Shown in pieces: positions 9,295 through 18,086 of a stretch of 64,000 nucleotides of DNA (positions are counted from its first letter, which is position 1; the number at the start of each line of letters is the position of its first letter). The notes under the pieces were generated by a model, which ran no database searches, was not told where the DNA came from, and was given only the letters and a program-made list of their open reading frames with translations. The stretch is from Reinekea forsetii (GTDB lineage Bacteria > Pseudomonadota > Gammaproteobacteria > Pseudomonadales > Natronospirillaceae), in the NCBI RefSeq assembly GCF_002795845.1, contig NZ_CP011797.1, positions 2,642,001 to 2,706,000 on the forward strand, given 5' to 3'. Made by a program: the position numbers and the translations under genes.

Positions 9295-10689
9295 TCAACC
9301 TGTCGCCAGCTGATTTAACCATCGATATTGACGCATTCGGCGCACAAAGAGCGCCGACTTAAACACCTCCTCCAGGGAGATACCGACAAACGCACCCACC
9401 AGCCCGAGCTGCCCATAGACCCCCAGCAACCAGGCCAGCGGCGCACCACAGAGGATAAAGCTGAGCAAGGTAATGTGCATCACCGCGGCGGCATCTCCCC
9501 CGGCCCGCAACAGACCGGGTATTACCGCGTTGATCGCGGTAAAAAACAGCGAGCCGGCCAAAACCCAGGTGCAGAGATAGGCCAAGCGTTCGGTCTCTGG
9601 GGTGATGGCGTACAGCGCCAAGAGCGGCTTGGCAAAGACAATCAAGAGACTCGCCGGCACGGTCATCAGCGCCAAGCCAACCCACAGGGCAATCCATGCC
9701 GTCGCCTTGGCGCGCTTGAATTGGCCTGCACCGAGCAACTGCCCGATGCGCACCGCCGTCGCCGTCTGCAAACCGCCGATGGGCAACATAAAGAGCGTCT
9801 TTAAGGTTCGCACGATGGCATAGGCGGCATAGGCGATGGCGCCCAGACTGTTAATAAGTACCGTGTAGAACACCCGGGCGCCCTGCCAATAGAAACCATC
9901 GATGGTATTGGGGTAGCCGAGCCGAAAAATCGTTTTCAGCGTCGCCCCATAGCCCCGGAACAGACGCTTCAATGACAGGTCGAGACCGTTGTCCTGGCGC
10001 CGAGCCAGGCAAAACAGCACCATCGCCTGGCCTGTGGCCGCAATCAGCGTGGCCAGCGCCGCGCCGACCAGACCCAGTGGGCTAAAGACTGGTGCCCACA
10101 GACCCGGAAAGCCCAGACCGAAGATCAGCACATAGTTGAGAATAAAGTTGACCAGGTTAAAACTGACCGCCACCTTGACCGGCGTGCGCGTATCACCGAG
10201 AGCATTGAGGGCGCCAGTGAGCAGTTGAGATAACAACATTGCCGGTAAGGCAAAGGCGATTAGGTGCAGATAGGTGGCCGCCACCTGCGGCACCGAGGAG
10301 CGTAATGCCGGCGCCCTAAACAGATCTGTAGTCAAGAGCCCGACCAGGCTCTCGGCGAAAAACCAGACCAGCGCCCCGAGCAGCAGACCGGCAAGCAGCC
10401 CAATTTGCACCATGGCCATCGTACTGTCATTAATAGCGCTGGGGTTCTTCGCGCCACGCTGTTGGGCAATCAACACGCTGCCACCGATCGACAGCGCGGC
10501 CATCAAGAGAAACAAAAAACTCACCAACTGCTGGGCATTGCCCAAGGCCGCGATGGCGGTTTCGCCCAACTGACCGATCATCAGAGCATCGACAAACCCC
10601 ATCAGGTTCATCAACACCCCTTGAATCATAATGGGCACCGCCAGACTGATAATGGGAGCAGCGAGGGCTCTGGGACAGACGCGCCGCAC
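9295..10689 (-). CDS. MATE family efflux transporter
   Basis: This inner-membrane exporter of the multi-antimicrobial extrusion type probably uses an ion gradient; its substrate cannot be read from sequence. From the chosen start it has 464 residues and about 12 hydrophobic segments. The opening PIISLAVPIMIQGVLMNLMGFVDALMIGQLGETAIAALG is typical of MATE helix 1-2. The frame stays open upstream to 10803, but that part overlaps the preceding gene. The GTG at 10689 lies one base after the TGA of the upstream kinase gene and gives the usual family length, so the two genes are probably translationally coupled. There is no strong ribosome binding site other than the overlapping context. Confidence 0.85.
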   Translation of the reverse strand: MRRVCPRALAAPIISLAVPIMIQGVLMNLMGFVDALMIGQLGETAIAALGNAQQLVSFLFLLMAALSIGGSVLIAQQRGAKNPSAINDSTMAMVQIGLLAGLLLGALVWFFAESLVGLLTTDLFRAPALRSSVPQVAATYLHLIAFALPAMLLSQLLTGALNALGDTRTPVKVAVSFNLVNFILNYVLIFGLGFPGLWAPVFSPLGLVGAALATLIAATGQAMVLFCLARRQDNGLDLSLKRLFRGYGATLKTIFRLGYPNTIDGFYWQGARVFYTVLINSLGAIAYAAYAIVRTLKTLFMLPIGGLQTATAVRIGQLLGAGQFKRAKATAWIALWVGLALMTVPASLLIVFAKPLLALYAITPETERLAYLCTWVLAGSLFFTAINAVIPGLLRAGGDAAAVMHITLLSFILCGAPLAWLLGVYGQLGLVGAFVGISLEEVFKSALFVRRMRQYRWLNQLATG

Positions 10690-10690
10690 C

Positions 10691-11779
10691 TCAGTCGCGG
10701 GCCAAAAACTGCTCGATCGCAACATCCAGATGACGCACCGTCTGCGCCATGTTATCGAGTTGATGGCGAAACCATCCGGCGTGATCGAGGCACTCTTCTT
10801 CACTATTAGTCAGCTTAAAGAAGCGCACCGTATAAAAAGGCAGGGCCTCGGCAAAAAGCGGCAGCAAACGGATTTCCGCGTCCGGCAGGTCATGGTAAGT
10901 ACGATAGCTGTCGATCATAAAGGCCAGCGCCCGGCTGGTTGCCGCTTGCAACTGTTCATCGGTGATCCGGTGCTCATTTGCACGCGGCGAAAAGCCGTGC
11001 AGCACCTCAAACCAATACCCCCAAACCATCGACCGGGTGGCCCAGAAAAAATCCACCAGCCGATAGTCCTCGCGGATAAAATCGAAATCGAGGATCGCCC
11101 GATAATCTTGCTGGTCGGCACTGAAGATCAGATTAAAACAATGCAGATCGCCGTGAATAAACACCTTTTTCAACACCGACAAGTCTCGCGTTGCCAAGCG
11201 GGCCTGCAAACTGTCGGCAAGTTCTAACAGCTCATCAACGATGCTGAGCATCTGCGGCACCGATTGCCGAGGGCTTGAATCCTGCGCTAGGGTCGGCTGC
11301 AACGCTTGCAACCATAGGCGAGCGTCCGGGATGGCCAAGGCTGCCGTGCGATTCGGCTCGAACGGCGGCTTGAAGTGTTCGGTGGCGCGATGAAAATCGG
11401 CCATGGCGTGCATGGTTTCATGCATCAGCTGCTCGCTGAGCGTATCGTGCCATTTAGGCACCCAGCCCTCGACGAACTCATTCATAATATAAAATTGGCC
11501 GTCGTATTCTAAAAACAAGTCACCCTTGAGCGTCGGAATAAGCTTCGGGCAAGGCACCTGATGGTCGTTGAGAAACTGAATCAGCCCGGCCTCATTGGCG
11601 ACCAGTTCCCGGCTGTTGTTTTTAAAACAGTTTTTCACCACGAACTGCCCCTCGCGCGTGGTGATGGTGTAGACCTCGTTGGCTAGGCTGAAATAGTTTA
11701 GTACGACATTCTCAATCGGCCGCTTGCCAAAATGCTCCAACACGAACTGCAATCGCCGTTGTACCGGTTCACCCGCCAT
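10691..11779 (-). CDS. APH-fold phosphotransferase (aminoglycoside/homoserine kinase-like)
   Basis: This is a predicted cytoplasmic small-molecule or protein kinase of the APH/ChoK superfamily, 362 residues from the ATG at 11779. The catalytic loop HGDLHCFN lies at residues 209-216, and the metal-binding aspartate follows in ILDFDF. An ATP-lysine context (GQFVVKNCFKNN) is near residue 45. It could act on a sugar, amino alcohol or protein, like SrkA or ThrB2; the sequence does not decide. The frame is open to a TTG at 11842 with another ATG at 11815. The 11779 start has an AAAGAG site and the most family-like N-terminus. It lies directly upstream of the MATE gene and is probably cotranscribed with it. 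Confidence 0.8.
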   Translation of the reverse strand: MAGEPVQRRLQFVLEHFGKRPIENVVLNYFSLANEVYTITTREGQFVVKNCFKNNSRELVANEAGLIQFLNDHQVPCPKLIPTLKGDLFLEYDGQFYIMNEFVEGWVPKWHDTLSEQLMHETMHAMADFHRATEHFKPPFEPNRTAALAIPDARLWLQALQPTLAQDSSPRQSVPQMLSIVDELLELADSLQARLATRDLSVLKKVFIHGDLHCFNLIFSADQQDYRAILDFDFIREDYRLVDFFWATRSMVWGYWFEVLHGFSPRANEHRITDEQLQAATSRALAFMIDSYRTYHDLPDAEIRLLPLFAEALPFYTVRFFKLTNSEEECLDHAGWFRHQLDNMAQTVRHLDVAIEQFLARD

Positions 11780-12133
11780 CTGTAACTGCTCTTTTACTAG
11801 AAGGAAAGAAACCATTCTTAAAAATGGCGACTCAGAGTACAAGTGGAATTACCGGTAAACCGATAAATTCCAACATCCGGGTGAAGCCAAAATGGCCCGG
11901 CAGCTCACATCGCCAGGTAGCGCCAACCAACCGAAAGCTGTTGAGGGCTGAGGGCTGAGGGCTGAGGGCTGTATCGTTACAAATACACCTGAACCCGCAA
12001 ACCAGATTGCCAAAATGGTAGTGATACTATAGTGTGATACTAATATTGGTCTGCTTCGAGCGGGCACCAGTGTTCCCGCTTATTTCAAGCGAGATGCTGT
12101 CTAACCTTACCCTAGGGTAAATTGGAGCAATGA
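11780..12133. other. Intergenic region with short repeats
   Basis: This 354-base divergent gap lies between the kinase and a lipoprotein gene. It holds four tandem copies of GAGGGCT (listed separately). It also has a direct repeat of GTGATACTA at 12021-12029 and 12034-12042, upstream of the lipoprotein start, where a promoter or operator is expected. A 72-codon open frame on the minus strand is made partly of the repeat and is not believed to be a gene. Confidence 0.4.
11943..11970. repeat. Tandem heptanucleotide repeat, four copies of GAGGGCT
   Basis: Four perfect head-to-tail copies of the 7-mer GAGGGCT occupy 28 bases of noncoding DNA. The unit is too short and lacks spacers, so it is not a CRISPR. 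Copy number may vary between strains by slippage. Confidence 0.9.
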
Positions 12134-14671
12134 ATGCTAAAAATCCCCCTATTAACCGCGTTGGCGTGCACTTTTGTGCTTAGCGCCTGCGAAACTCCTA
12201 CAGATGACACGGCGGCGGCGGCGACAACCGACACGACAAGCACCGACACGACAACGACCGACGACGCTGCGCGATCACTTATTTCTGGCAGTGTGGCCTT
12301 GCCGTCACAGATGGCTTTAGTCTCTACCAGTGACGTAACCCGCAGTGCCACACGTGCTGGCACCAGCACCCGCGCCCTAATCTCGGACGCTGCTTTGGCC
12401 GCATTTGCAGACGATAGTGATTACAACACCGAGCGGCAAAATATTTTTGTTTATCTCGATGCGTCCGAACCAATTGATTTTATTGACAGCCTGCTGTGCT
12501 TTACCGGCCAGACTGAACCGCTCGCTATGAACGGTAAAGGCAATTACGTTGCCTGGTCAGATGCTGGCTGTTTTGAAGAACGATCTGGCGGCGGCCAGGA
12601 ACAGGGTGCGGCAGAACCAGCGCCGTCCTATATTCCGGTAATTGTCCATTCCTCACAAGCCACCGATGACAGCCCATTGATCATCAACGGTTGGGTACCA
12701 AAGTTCCCCGAACAAGGGGGCGATTTTGCCGTTAAGATGTTGGGAGAGGTCACAGAGACACCAACTGAAGAGACTCCCTTTGGCATATTTAAGCTGGCCT
12801 TTGGCCTTCTGCCGACCATGGCGTCCCCAGAATCTGACAAATTCGGCATGGGTGAGGTTATTTCATCGCGCACCGAGGACAACAGTTCAAGCTTTACTCT
12901 GTACCAAGAACAGAGCGACGAAACTCAGGACGGATCGGGTAACTCTATCGCCGTGTCTTGCATCACCCAAGCATCGGTTAATTACAACCAAGAAACCGAG
13001 ATCGGCCGCGCTCGGACCTCAAAACTCTGTGTCAACACAGCAAGTGATGAAGTAATACCAAGCATGAGTCGCGCCTTTGCCCTGGCGGCGAATGCCGACT
13101 ATATACATATGCGCACCACCGACACCCTTGACGAACTCACGAATCCGACTGCGCAAACCGTAACGGTCAACCAGTGCTTAGATCGCAATAGCGTCGAAGA
13201 CACAGCGTTTACCTATGGCCTCTATGACCTTGCTGACGGCAGCGAGGTTGTGCTCAATTCAGGCGTGCAACTGCACGTCGATGCGGATGGCAATGGCAGC
13301 GGCGATGATGCCAATGGTTATGAATCCTGGGGTCAGATGGGCTATGGCGGCAGCTGGCGCGAAGACGACCAACCGTGGACAAATGGTGAGAAAGTCCAAG
13401 AAGCTACCCGTGATGACTCAACGGGCAAAACCTATACTGTTAAAGTGGCACCTGGAAAGCTAATTAAAAACACCGTCGAAGAGATACCCTTAGAGACACT
13501 TGTTGGCGTAGAATTCCAAGCCCATTTGAACGAGAACAGCGGCCGATTTACCGGAGATACCGACTTTAACCAAGATTCGGATGAGGTCGACCAATACGAG
13601 GCTATATTGAAGCTCAATGCAGCCGAAGATGGCTTTGAGGTAACCGGCATCATCACCGACTGGGATGACGATGGCCCGGTGATCACTGACGTAGAAGGTA
13701 CGCCTGTTGCGGTTACCTTAGCGACTAATGAGGTTGTATCTATGTGGTCCCGGCAGGTGGGTGGCCGTGTTACGTTCGCCCAAGGCGCAGTCAGTCTCAG
13801 CTCATTTGTTAGAACCTATGTCAACGGCAGCGAAACCGCATCGGGTGGTTTGTTTGCTGGTGGCTCTGACGTCACGCTCCACTGTGTCGAACAATGCCTA
13901 AAGGCCGGTGTCGCCGTTGGCGATATCGATACTGGGTCGAATTGGGGAGATGTATTTGAAAACGATGAACAGACTGCGGCAATTTATAGCTTTGCTCAGG
14001 CGGACCTGACCTTAGTCGACGCTGCCGACGATGCGATCGGTTTTGCGAGTACGGTGACCACATCAGATACAAACTCCAGCGACTACTGGAGCTGGGGTTT
14101 ACAGACTGGTCCAATGGTAACCGGCTCGGCCATAACCGCGGATAACTTCTATGCTGGGCTGAATAACGGCAACATTACCACCTTCTATGTCTGGGAAACT
14201 GGCCTAAACCCTTGGCAGCAACAGACGGTACTCGTTGACGACGCCACCAGTGCCATTGTCACCTTTGACCGACCGCTTGGTATTAAATATACCCACAGCA
14301 CCGCAAACGATCGCAATGACTCTGCGGCTAAAGACGGCGCGGTGTTCGTGCTCGAATACGGTGGCAAGGGCAATCTGTATGGCTTGCCTTGGGAACCTAT
14401 TGGTAACAACTGGGCCCCAGTGATCAGTCTGGCAGATGGTGTGGTCGTCGCCGATCGTACAGGTGCGCAATATGTTTTCAAAGCCCTTGAGGTTGAGCAG
14501 AACATGACCGTAACTGATTTTTCAGCTGGCTTTTGTTCTGACTTACCCTTTGATGCGCCAAGCGAGCCAATTCCGACCGGCGTCGTGCAAGACGTGTTTG
14601 GGCTAGGCACCATGCCCGCTATTACGGATGTGGCACCATCGGTTATCGGTGGTGAGGTTCAGGGCGAATAA
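12134..14671 (+). CDS. Large Thr/Asp-rich lipoprotein of unknown function
   Basis: I do not recognise this 845-residue protein. It starts with a type II signal peptide (MLKIPLLTALACTFVLSAC), so Cys19 should be lipidated. A low-complexity Thr/Asp/Ala linker follows (about residues 22-46) that would hold the rest away from the membrane. The body is acidic, rich in Gly, Thr and Asp. It contains calcium-loop-like stretches such as DADGNGSGDDANG (about residue 385) and DWDDDGPV (about residue 510), plus a few scattered cysteines. A good GGAG site precedes the ATG, and a strong terminator follows the stop, so it is a single-gene transcript. A surface or periplasmic location is inferred from the lipobox; no enzymatic motif was seen. 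Confidence 0.75.
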   Translation: MLKIPLLTALACTFVLSACETPTDDTAAAATTDTTSTDTTTTDDAARSLISGSVALPSQMALVSTSDVTRSATRAGTSTRALISDAALAAFADDSDYNTERQNIFVYLDASEPIDFIDSLLCFTGQTEPLAMNGKGNYVAWSDAGCFEERSGGGQEQGAAEPAPSYIPVIVHSSQATDDSPLIINGWVPKFPEQGGDFAVKMLGEVTETPTEETPFGIFKLAFGLLPTMASPESDKFGMGEVISSRTEDNSSSFTLYQEQSDETQDGSGNSIAVSCITQASVNYNQETEIGRARTSKLCVNTASDEVIPSMSRAFALAANADYIHMRTTDTLDELTNPTAQTVTVNQCLDRNSVEDTAFTYGLYDLADGSEVVLNSGVQLHVDADGNGSGDDANGYESWGQMGYGGSWREDDQPWTNGEKVQEATRDDSTGKTYTVKVAPGKLIKNTVEEIPLETLVGVEFQAHLNENSGRFTGDTDFNQDSDEVDQYEAILKLNAAEDGFEVTGIITDWDDDGPVITDVEGTPVAVTLATNEVVSMWSRQVGGRVTFAQGAVSLSSFVRTYVNGSETASGGLFAGGSDVTLHCVEQCLKAGVAVGDIDTGSNWGDVFENDEQTAAIYSFAQADLTLVDAADDAIGFASTVTTSDTNSSDYWSWGLQTGPMVTGSAITADNFYAGLNNGNITTFYVWETGLNPWQQQTVLVDDATSAIVTFDRPLGIKYTHSTANDRNDSAAKDGAVFVLEYGGKGNLYGLPWEPIGNNWAPVISLADGVVVADRTGAQYVFKALEVEQNMTVTDFSAGFCSDLPFDAPSEPIPTGVVQDVFGLGTMPAITDVAPSVIGGEVQGE

Positions 14672-14700
14672 GGTTCCATAAGACTTTTCGCTTCACCCAA

Positions 14701-14727
14701 CGCCAGCTCTCTTGAGCTGGCGTTTTT
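14701..14727 (+). terminator. Rho-independent terminator after the 12134-14671 lipoprotein gene
   Basis: A perfect 9-base stem (CGCCAGCTC / GAGCTGGCG) with a TCTT loop is followed directly by five T residues, 29 bases past the stop codon. Confidence 0.92.
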
Positions 14728-14848
14728 CGTTTAAGGCCTCATTTTCTGCACGCCCCATCACCGGATCAATCCCCATAAAACCCGCATAGACACTCACTGC
14801 TTTAACCGATTAAATAGACAGACCCAAACCCTGCGTGGACACTCGCCA

Positions 14849-15262
14849 ATGGCTAGCATTTTTCATCTCGCCCTAAACATCACCGACCTTGCGGCCGCAC
14901 GGCGCTTTTATGGCACCCTACTGGGTTGTGAAGAGGGCCGCAGTACCGAGACCTGGGTCGACTTTGACTTCTTCGGTCATCAGCTGTCACTGCATCTGGG
15001 CCAGCCCTTTAGTACTGCCCAGACCGGTGTGGTCGACGGCGCGCAAGTTCCTATGCCGCACTTTGGCGTGGTCCTGCTTATGCCGCAGTGGTCCGAACTG
15101 GCCCAACGTTTGACGGATTCCGGTCTGGCCTTTGAATTCGGCCCGAGCGTGCGCTTTCCCGGCCAGGCCGGTGAACAGGCAACCATGTTTTTTCGCGACC
15201 CGAGCGGTAACCCGTTGGAAATTAAGGGTATCGCCAGTCACCACGGAGTATTCGCCCAATGA
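14849..15262 (+). CDS. VOC/glyoxalase-fold protein
   Basis: This 137-residue protein has the vicinal oxygen chelate fold: a beta-alpha-beta-beta-beta start (ASIFHLALNITDLAAARRFYGTLLGCEEG) and the C-terminal phrase FFRDPSGNPLEIKGI that carries the last metal ligand Glu. Candidate metal ligands are the His near residue 6, the His in PHFGV and the Glu in LEIKG. Members act as dioxygenases, lyases or isomerases, so the substrate is unknown. Its TGA overlaps the ATG of the following reductase (ATGA at 15259-15262), so the two are translationally coupled. That may mean it acts on or protects against a related 2-oxo acid or aldehyde. Confidence 0.85.
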   Translation: MASIFHLALNITDLAAARRFYGTLLGCEEGRSTETWVDFDFFGHQLSLHLGQPFSTAQTGVVDGAQVPMPHFGVVLLMPQWSELAQRLTDSGLAFEFGPSVRFPGQAGEQATMFFRDPSGNPLEIKGIASHHGVFAQ

Positions 15263-16203
15263 ACTCAGTTATTGCCCTGCTCGGCGACTTTGCCGAGACC
15301 GAACGCAACGAGTGGCTGAACCACTTGCGGGCGGCCATGCCAAACGAGCAAATACAGCCATTTGTAGAGCTCAACCCAACCCAAAAAAAATCGGTCGAGT
15401 TTGCCATCGTCGCCAACCCAGACCCCGCTCAGATAGCACAGTTGCCCAACCTGGTTTGGGCGCACAGCCTCTGGGCCGGGGTCGAAAAAATAATCGCCAA
15501 CTTCGGCCAAGGTCCATTGCAAATCGTTCGACTCACCGATCCCAACTTGGCCAACCTGATGGCCGAAGCCTGTTTGGCCTGGACCCTCTATCTGCACCGC
15601 GCCATGCCGACCTATCGCCAACAGCAACAGACACAAACTTGGCAACAGCTGCCCTATATCGCTGCGCAAGATCGCACCATCGGCTTGCTCGGTCTGGGCA
15701 AGCTGGGCACGGCCGTCGCCCAACGTTTGCTTGCCAATGGTTTTCAGGTCGCCGGCTGGAGCCGAACACCCAAGCTATTGGCAGGCTGCGACTGTTATAA
15801 CGGCGCCGCAGGTCTGGACCAGCTATTGGCGCGCAGCGATATAGTCATCGGCCTGTTACCCGCCACGCCCGATACGGCCGGGCTGCTCAACCGAGCGCGA
15901 TTGGCCCGACTAAAACCGGGCGCCAGCCTGATCAACTTTGGCCGCGGCAGCCTGATCGAGCAAGACGCCCTACTCGAGGCCCTCGACAGCGCAAAGATTG
16001 GGCATGCGGTACTCGATGTCTTTGACCGGGAACCCTTACCGAAAGATCATGCCTATTGGCATCATCCCCAGGTGACGGTGTTGCCGCATATCTCGGCTCC
16101 GACGCAACCGCATAGCGCCAGCGCTATTGTGGCGCGCCATCTGGCCGAGTTCCGACAGAGTGGGCAGATACCAGAAACGGTAGACTTGGTTCGGGGCTAC
16201 TGA
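15259..16203 (+). CDS. ghrA: D-2-hydroxyacid dehydrogenase, glyoxylate/hydroxypyruvate reductase A-like
   Basis: This 314-residue cytoplasmic NAD(P)H-dependent reductase resembles GhrA, which reduces glyoxylate and hydroxypyruvate. The Rossmann motif GLLGLGKLGTA is near residue 140. The catalytic Arg sits in NFGRGSLIEQDAL, and the catalytic His in LPHISAPTQPHSA at the C-terminus, as in GhrA rather than the serA group. It overlaps the VOC gene by four bases. A hairpin at 16281-16298 lies between it and the convergent AcuI-like gene. The gene name is given on motif resemblance; substrate choice within the family varies. Confidence 0.85.
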   Translation: MNSVIALLGDFAETERNEWLNHLRAAMPNEQIQPFVELNPTQKKSVEFAIVANPDPAQIAQLPNLVWAHSLWAGVEKIIANFGQGPLQIVRLTDPNLANLMAEACLAWTLYLHRAMPTYRQQQQTQTWQQLPYIAAQDRTIGLLGLGKLGTAVAQRLLANGFQVAGWSRTPKLLAGCDCYNGAAGLDQLLARSDIVIGLLPATPDTAGLLNRARLARLKPGASLINFGRGSLIEQDALLEALDSAKIGHAVLDVFDREPLPKDHAYWHHPQVTVLPHISAPTQPHSASAIVARHLAEFRQSGQIPETVDLVRGY

Positions 16204-16280
16204 TCAATCACTCTTCCCCCTAACCGGGCGACAAGCGGAAAAGCGATAAACCAAAAGAGAAATTCAGCGAATGATCATAA

Positions 16281-16298
16281 TCGGGCCGAGTGGCCCGA
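16281..16298. terminator. Hairpin between convergent genes, possible bidirectional terminator
   Basis: A perfect 7-base stem TCGGGCC / GGCCCGA with a GAGT loop lies between the two convergent stop codons. The flanking T or A runs are weak, so termination may be partial. Confidence 0.45.
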
Positions 16299-16327
16299 CT
16301 TAAGGGGGTGTTCGGTTAATCGATCGG

Positions 16328-17329
16328 TTAATCGTCTGCCATGTTGACGACTACGCGGCCATGGGATTTACCGGCCAGCATGGCCAACAGATATTCTTCG
16401 ACCTGCGCTAAACCAATCTCAGTGGTTAAATCCGGCAAGCAAGCGGGTTTAAAATCACCGGCCAGCGCCTGCCAGGCGCGCGTGCGCACGGCCATCGTAC
16501 ACTGCACCGAATCAATACCGATCAGGCGGACACCGCGCAAGATAAAGGGGAAGATAGAGGTGGTCAGATCGACCGCGCCGACCAAACCGCTGCAGGTTAC
16601 CACACCATTGTATTGGCTCGACTGAATGGCATTGGCCAGCGTTGGCCCGGCCACGACATCGATAACGCCGGCCCATTGCTCAGCTTGCAGCGGTCGGTTG
16701 TTGGTCAACAGGCTCGCTCGGTCGATCACCTCAGTAGCACCCAAGCTCATAAGAAAGGGCGTTTCTGTTAACTTGCCGGTCGAGGCGGTCACGCTGAAGC
16801 CTAGCTTGGCCAAGATCGCGACCGCCAGACTGCCCACACCACCGGTCGCACCGGTAACCAAAACCGGACCCTGGGCCGGTTGTACGCCGTTGTCGAGCAG
16901 GGCGTTAACCATCAGCGCGGCGGTTAAACCGGCGGTGCCGAAACTCATGGCTTCGAAGGCCGTCAGCGTCTTGGGCAGGGCCAATACCCAGGCGCTGGGT
17001 ACGCGGATATATTGGCCCAGGCCGCCGGCGGTGCCCATACCGAGGTCATAGCTGGTCGCGATCACTGCATCGCCAACCTGAAATGAGTCGCTGCTGCTCT
17101 GTACTACGATGCCGGCCGCGTCAATGCCCGGGGTGTGGGGGAAATTACGGGTAACCCCTGGGTTACCAGTGGCCGAAAGCGCATCTTTAAAGTTTAATGA
17201 CGAATAGTCGACCCGGATCAATACCTCACCCGCGGGTAAATCGGCCACGGTACGGCGCTGAATGGAGCGTTGGAATTGCTTTGGCTCAGTCTGTTCAACA
17301 ACTAGGGCTTGAAATTCGGTGTTCGGCAT
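16328..17329 (-). CDS. acuI: AcuI/YhdH-type acryloyl-CoA reductase (MDR family oxidoreductase)
   Basis: This 333-residue zinc-independent medium-chain dehydrogenase/reductase fits the YhdH/AcuI group, which reduces toxic acryloyl-CoA with NADPH; in marine bacteria this follows DMSP breakdown. Visible features are the N-terminal GroES-like domain (YSSLNFKDALSATGNPGVTRNFPHTPGIDAAG) and the nucleotide motif VTGATGGVGSLAV. The ATG at 17329 has a GGAG site 7 bases upstream; the open frame reaches 17353 but the added residues are not family-like. No DMSP lyase is near it, so a general detoxification role is equally likely. Confidence 0.88.
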   Translation of the reverse strand: MPNTEFQALVVEQTEPKQFQRSIQRRTVADLPAGEVLIRVDYSSLNFKDALSATGNPGVTRNFPHTPGIDAAGIVVQSSSDSFQVGDAVIATSYDLGMGTAGGLGQYIRVPSAWVLALPKTLTAFEAMSFGTAGLTAALMVNALLDNGVQPAQGPVLVTGATGGVGSLAVAILAKLGFSVTASTGKLTETPFLMSLGATEVIDRASLLTNNRPLQAEQWAGVIDVVAGPTLANAIQSSQYNGVVTCSGLVGAVDLTTSIFPFILRGVRLIGIDSVQCTMAVRTRAWQALAGDFKPACLPDLTTEIGLAQVEEYLLAMLAGKSHGRVVVNMADD

Positions 17330-17553
17330 CTGGTTACTCCGCTTAGAATACAATGGATGGTGACCCTCGATTCTGGCCTGTTACGATCGCATGGCACAGT
17401 ACTTTTTCAAACAGGGTTGTCAATTTGATCAAAAAAAACGCTCCATCCGTGCTGATCGGCCCTGAATTGGGGGTATACTGAACCATTATGACCGGTACAA
17501 ATATCCCGGTCGCCCCCAATTAATGAGCGTTTTACACCAAAAGGCCGCTACCG

Positions 17554-18021
17554 ATGACCCTTGATGAGCTACTCGAACAAGAAAATACGCTGGTTTTCCC
17601 ACACTTCAATAGCAACGATGCCTGGCAGCTCGGGGTATTGCTGCGTGAATTGGCCTTGGCCGCCGATATCAGTATCAGCATTGATATTAGCCTGTTCGAC
17701 CAACTCTTGTTCGCCCATGCCATGACCGGAACCACGTTGGAAAATGCCCACTGGATTCGACGCAAGAAAACCGTCGTGAAACGCTTTGCGCACAGTTCTT
17801 ATTACATGGGCGAACTCTATCGGGTACAGGGCTCCAGTTTCGAGGCCGCAACCTTGCTCGATCCAAATGAATACGCTGCCCATGGCGGTTGTTTCCCGAT
17901 CTTGATCGCCGGGACCGGCATGGTCGGTTCGGTCACCGTGTCCGGTTTGGCCCAGCTAGACGATCATATTTTGGTCACTCAGGCACTGGCTCTGTATGTG
18001 ACCCAGCAGGTAAACCACTGA
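17554..18021 (+). CDS. UPF0303 / HbpS-like heme-degrading domain protein
   Basis: This 155-residue protein has the UPF0303 layout. An N-terminal helix (LDELLEQENTLVFPHFNSNDAWQLGVLL) leads into alternating strands with SISIDISLFDQLLF, and the C-terminal part AAHGGCFPILIAGTGMVGSVTVSGL carries the Gly-rich turn shared with the GlcG/HbpS fold. Family members form octamers and some bind heme or corrinoids, but most are uncharacterised. It is a single gene divergent from the AcuI-like gene and has no obvious partner. The function is therefore open. Confidence 0.8.
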   Translation: MTLDELLEQENTLVFPHFNSNDAWQLGVLLRELALAADISISIDISLFDQLLFAHAMTGTTLENAHWIRRKKTVVKRFAHSSYYMGELYRVQGSSFEAATLLDPNEYAAHGGCFPILIAGTGMVGSVTVSGLAQLDDHILVTQALALYVTQQVNH

Positions 18022-18086
18022 ACCTAAGCAGACTGTGCTAAAGAATGTGTTCTGGATTTTAATGACATAACAAGGCGGATGTAATT

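Noticed and set aside
10274-11227. Plus-strand open frames across the MATE and kinase genes
   Set aside because: They are antisense to two well-supported genes and match no protein pattern.
11943-11970. Possible CRISPR array
   Set aside because: Units are 7 bases long with no spacers and no cas genes nearby.
11849-12067. 72-codon minus-strand open frame
   Set aside because: Built partly from the GAGGGCT repeat, with no homology pattern; treated as noncoding.
16328-17329. Reading the AcuI-like gene as part of a DMSP degradation cluster
   Set aside because: No DMSP lyase or demethylase gene lies nearby; AcuI/YhdH proteins are widespread.
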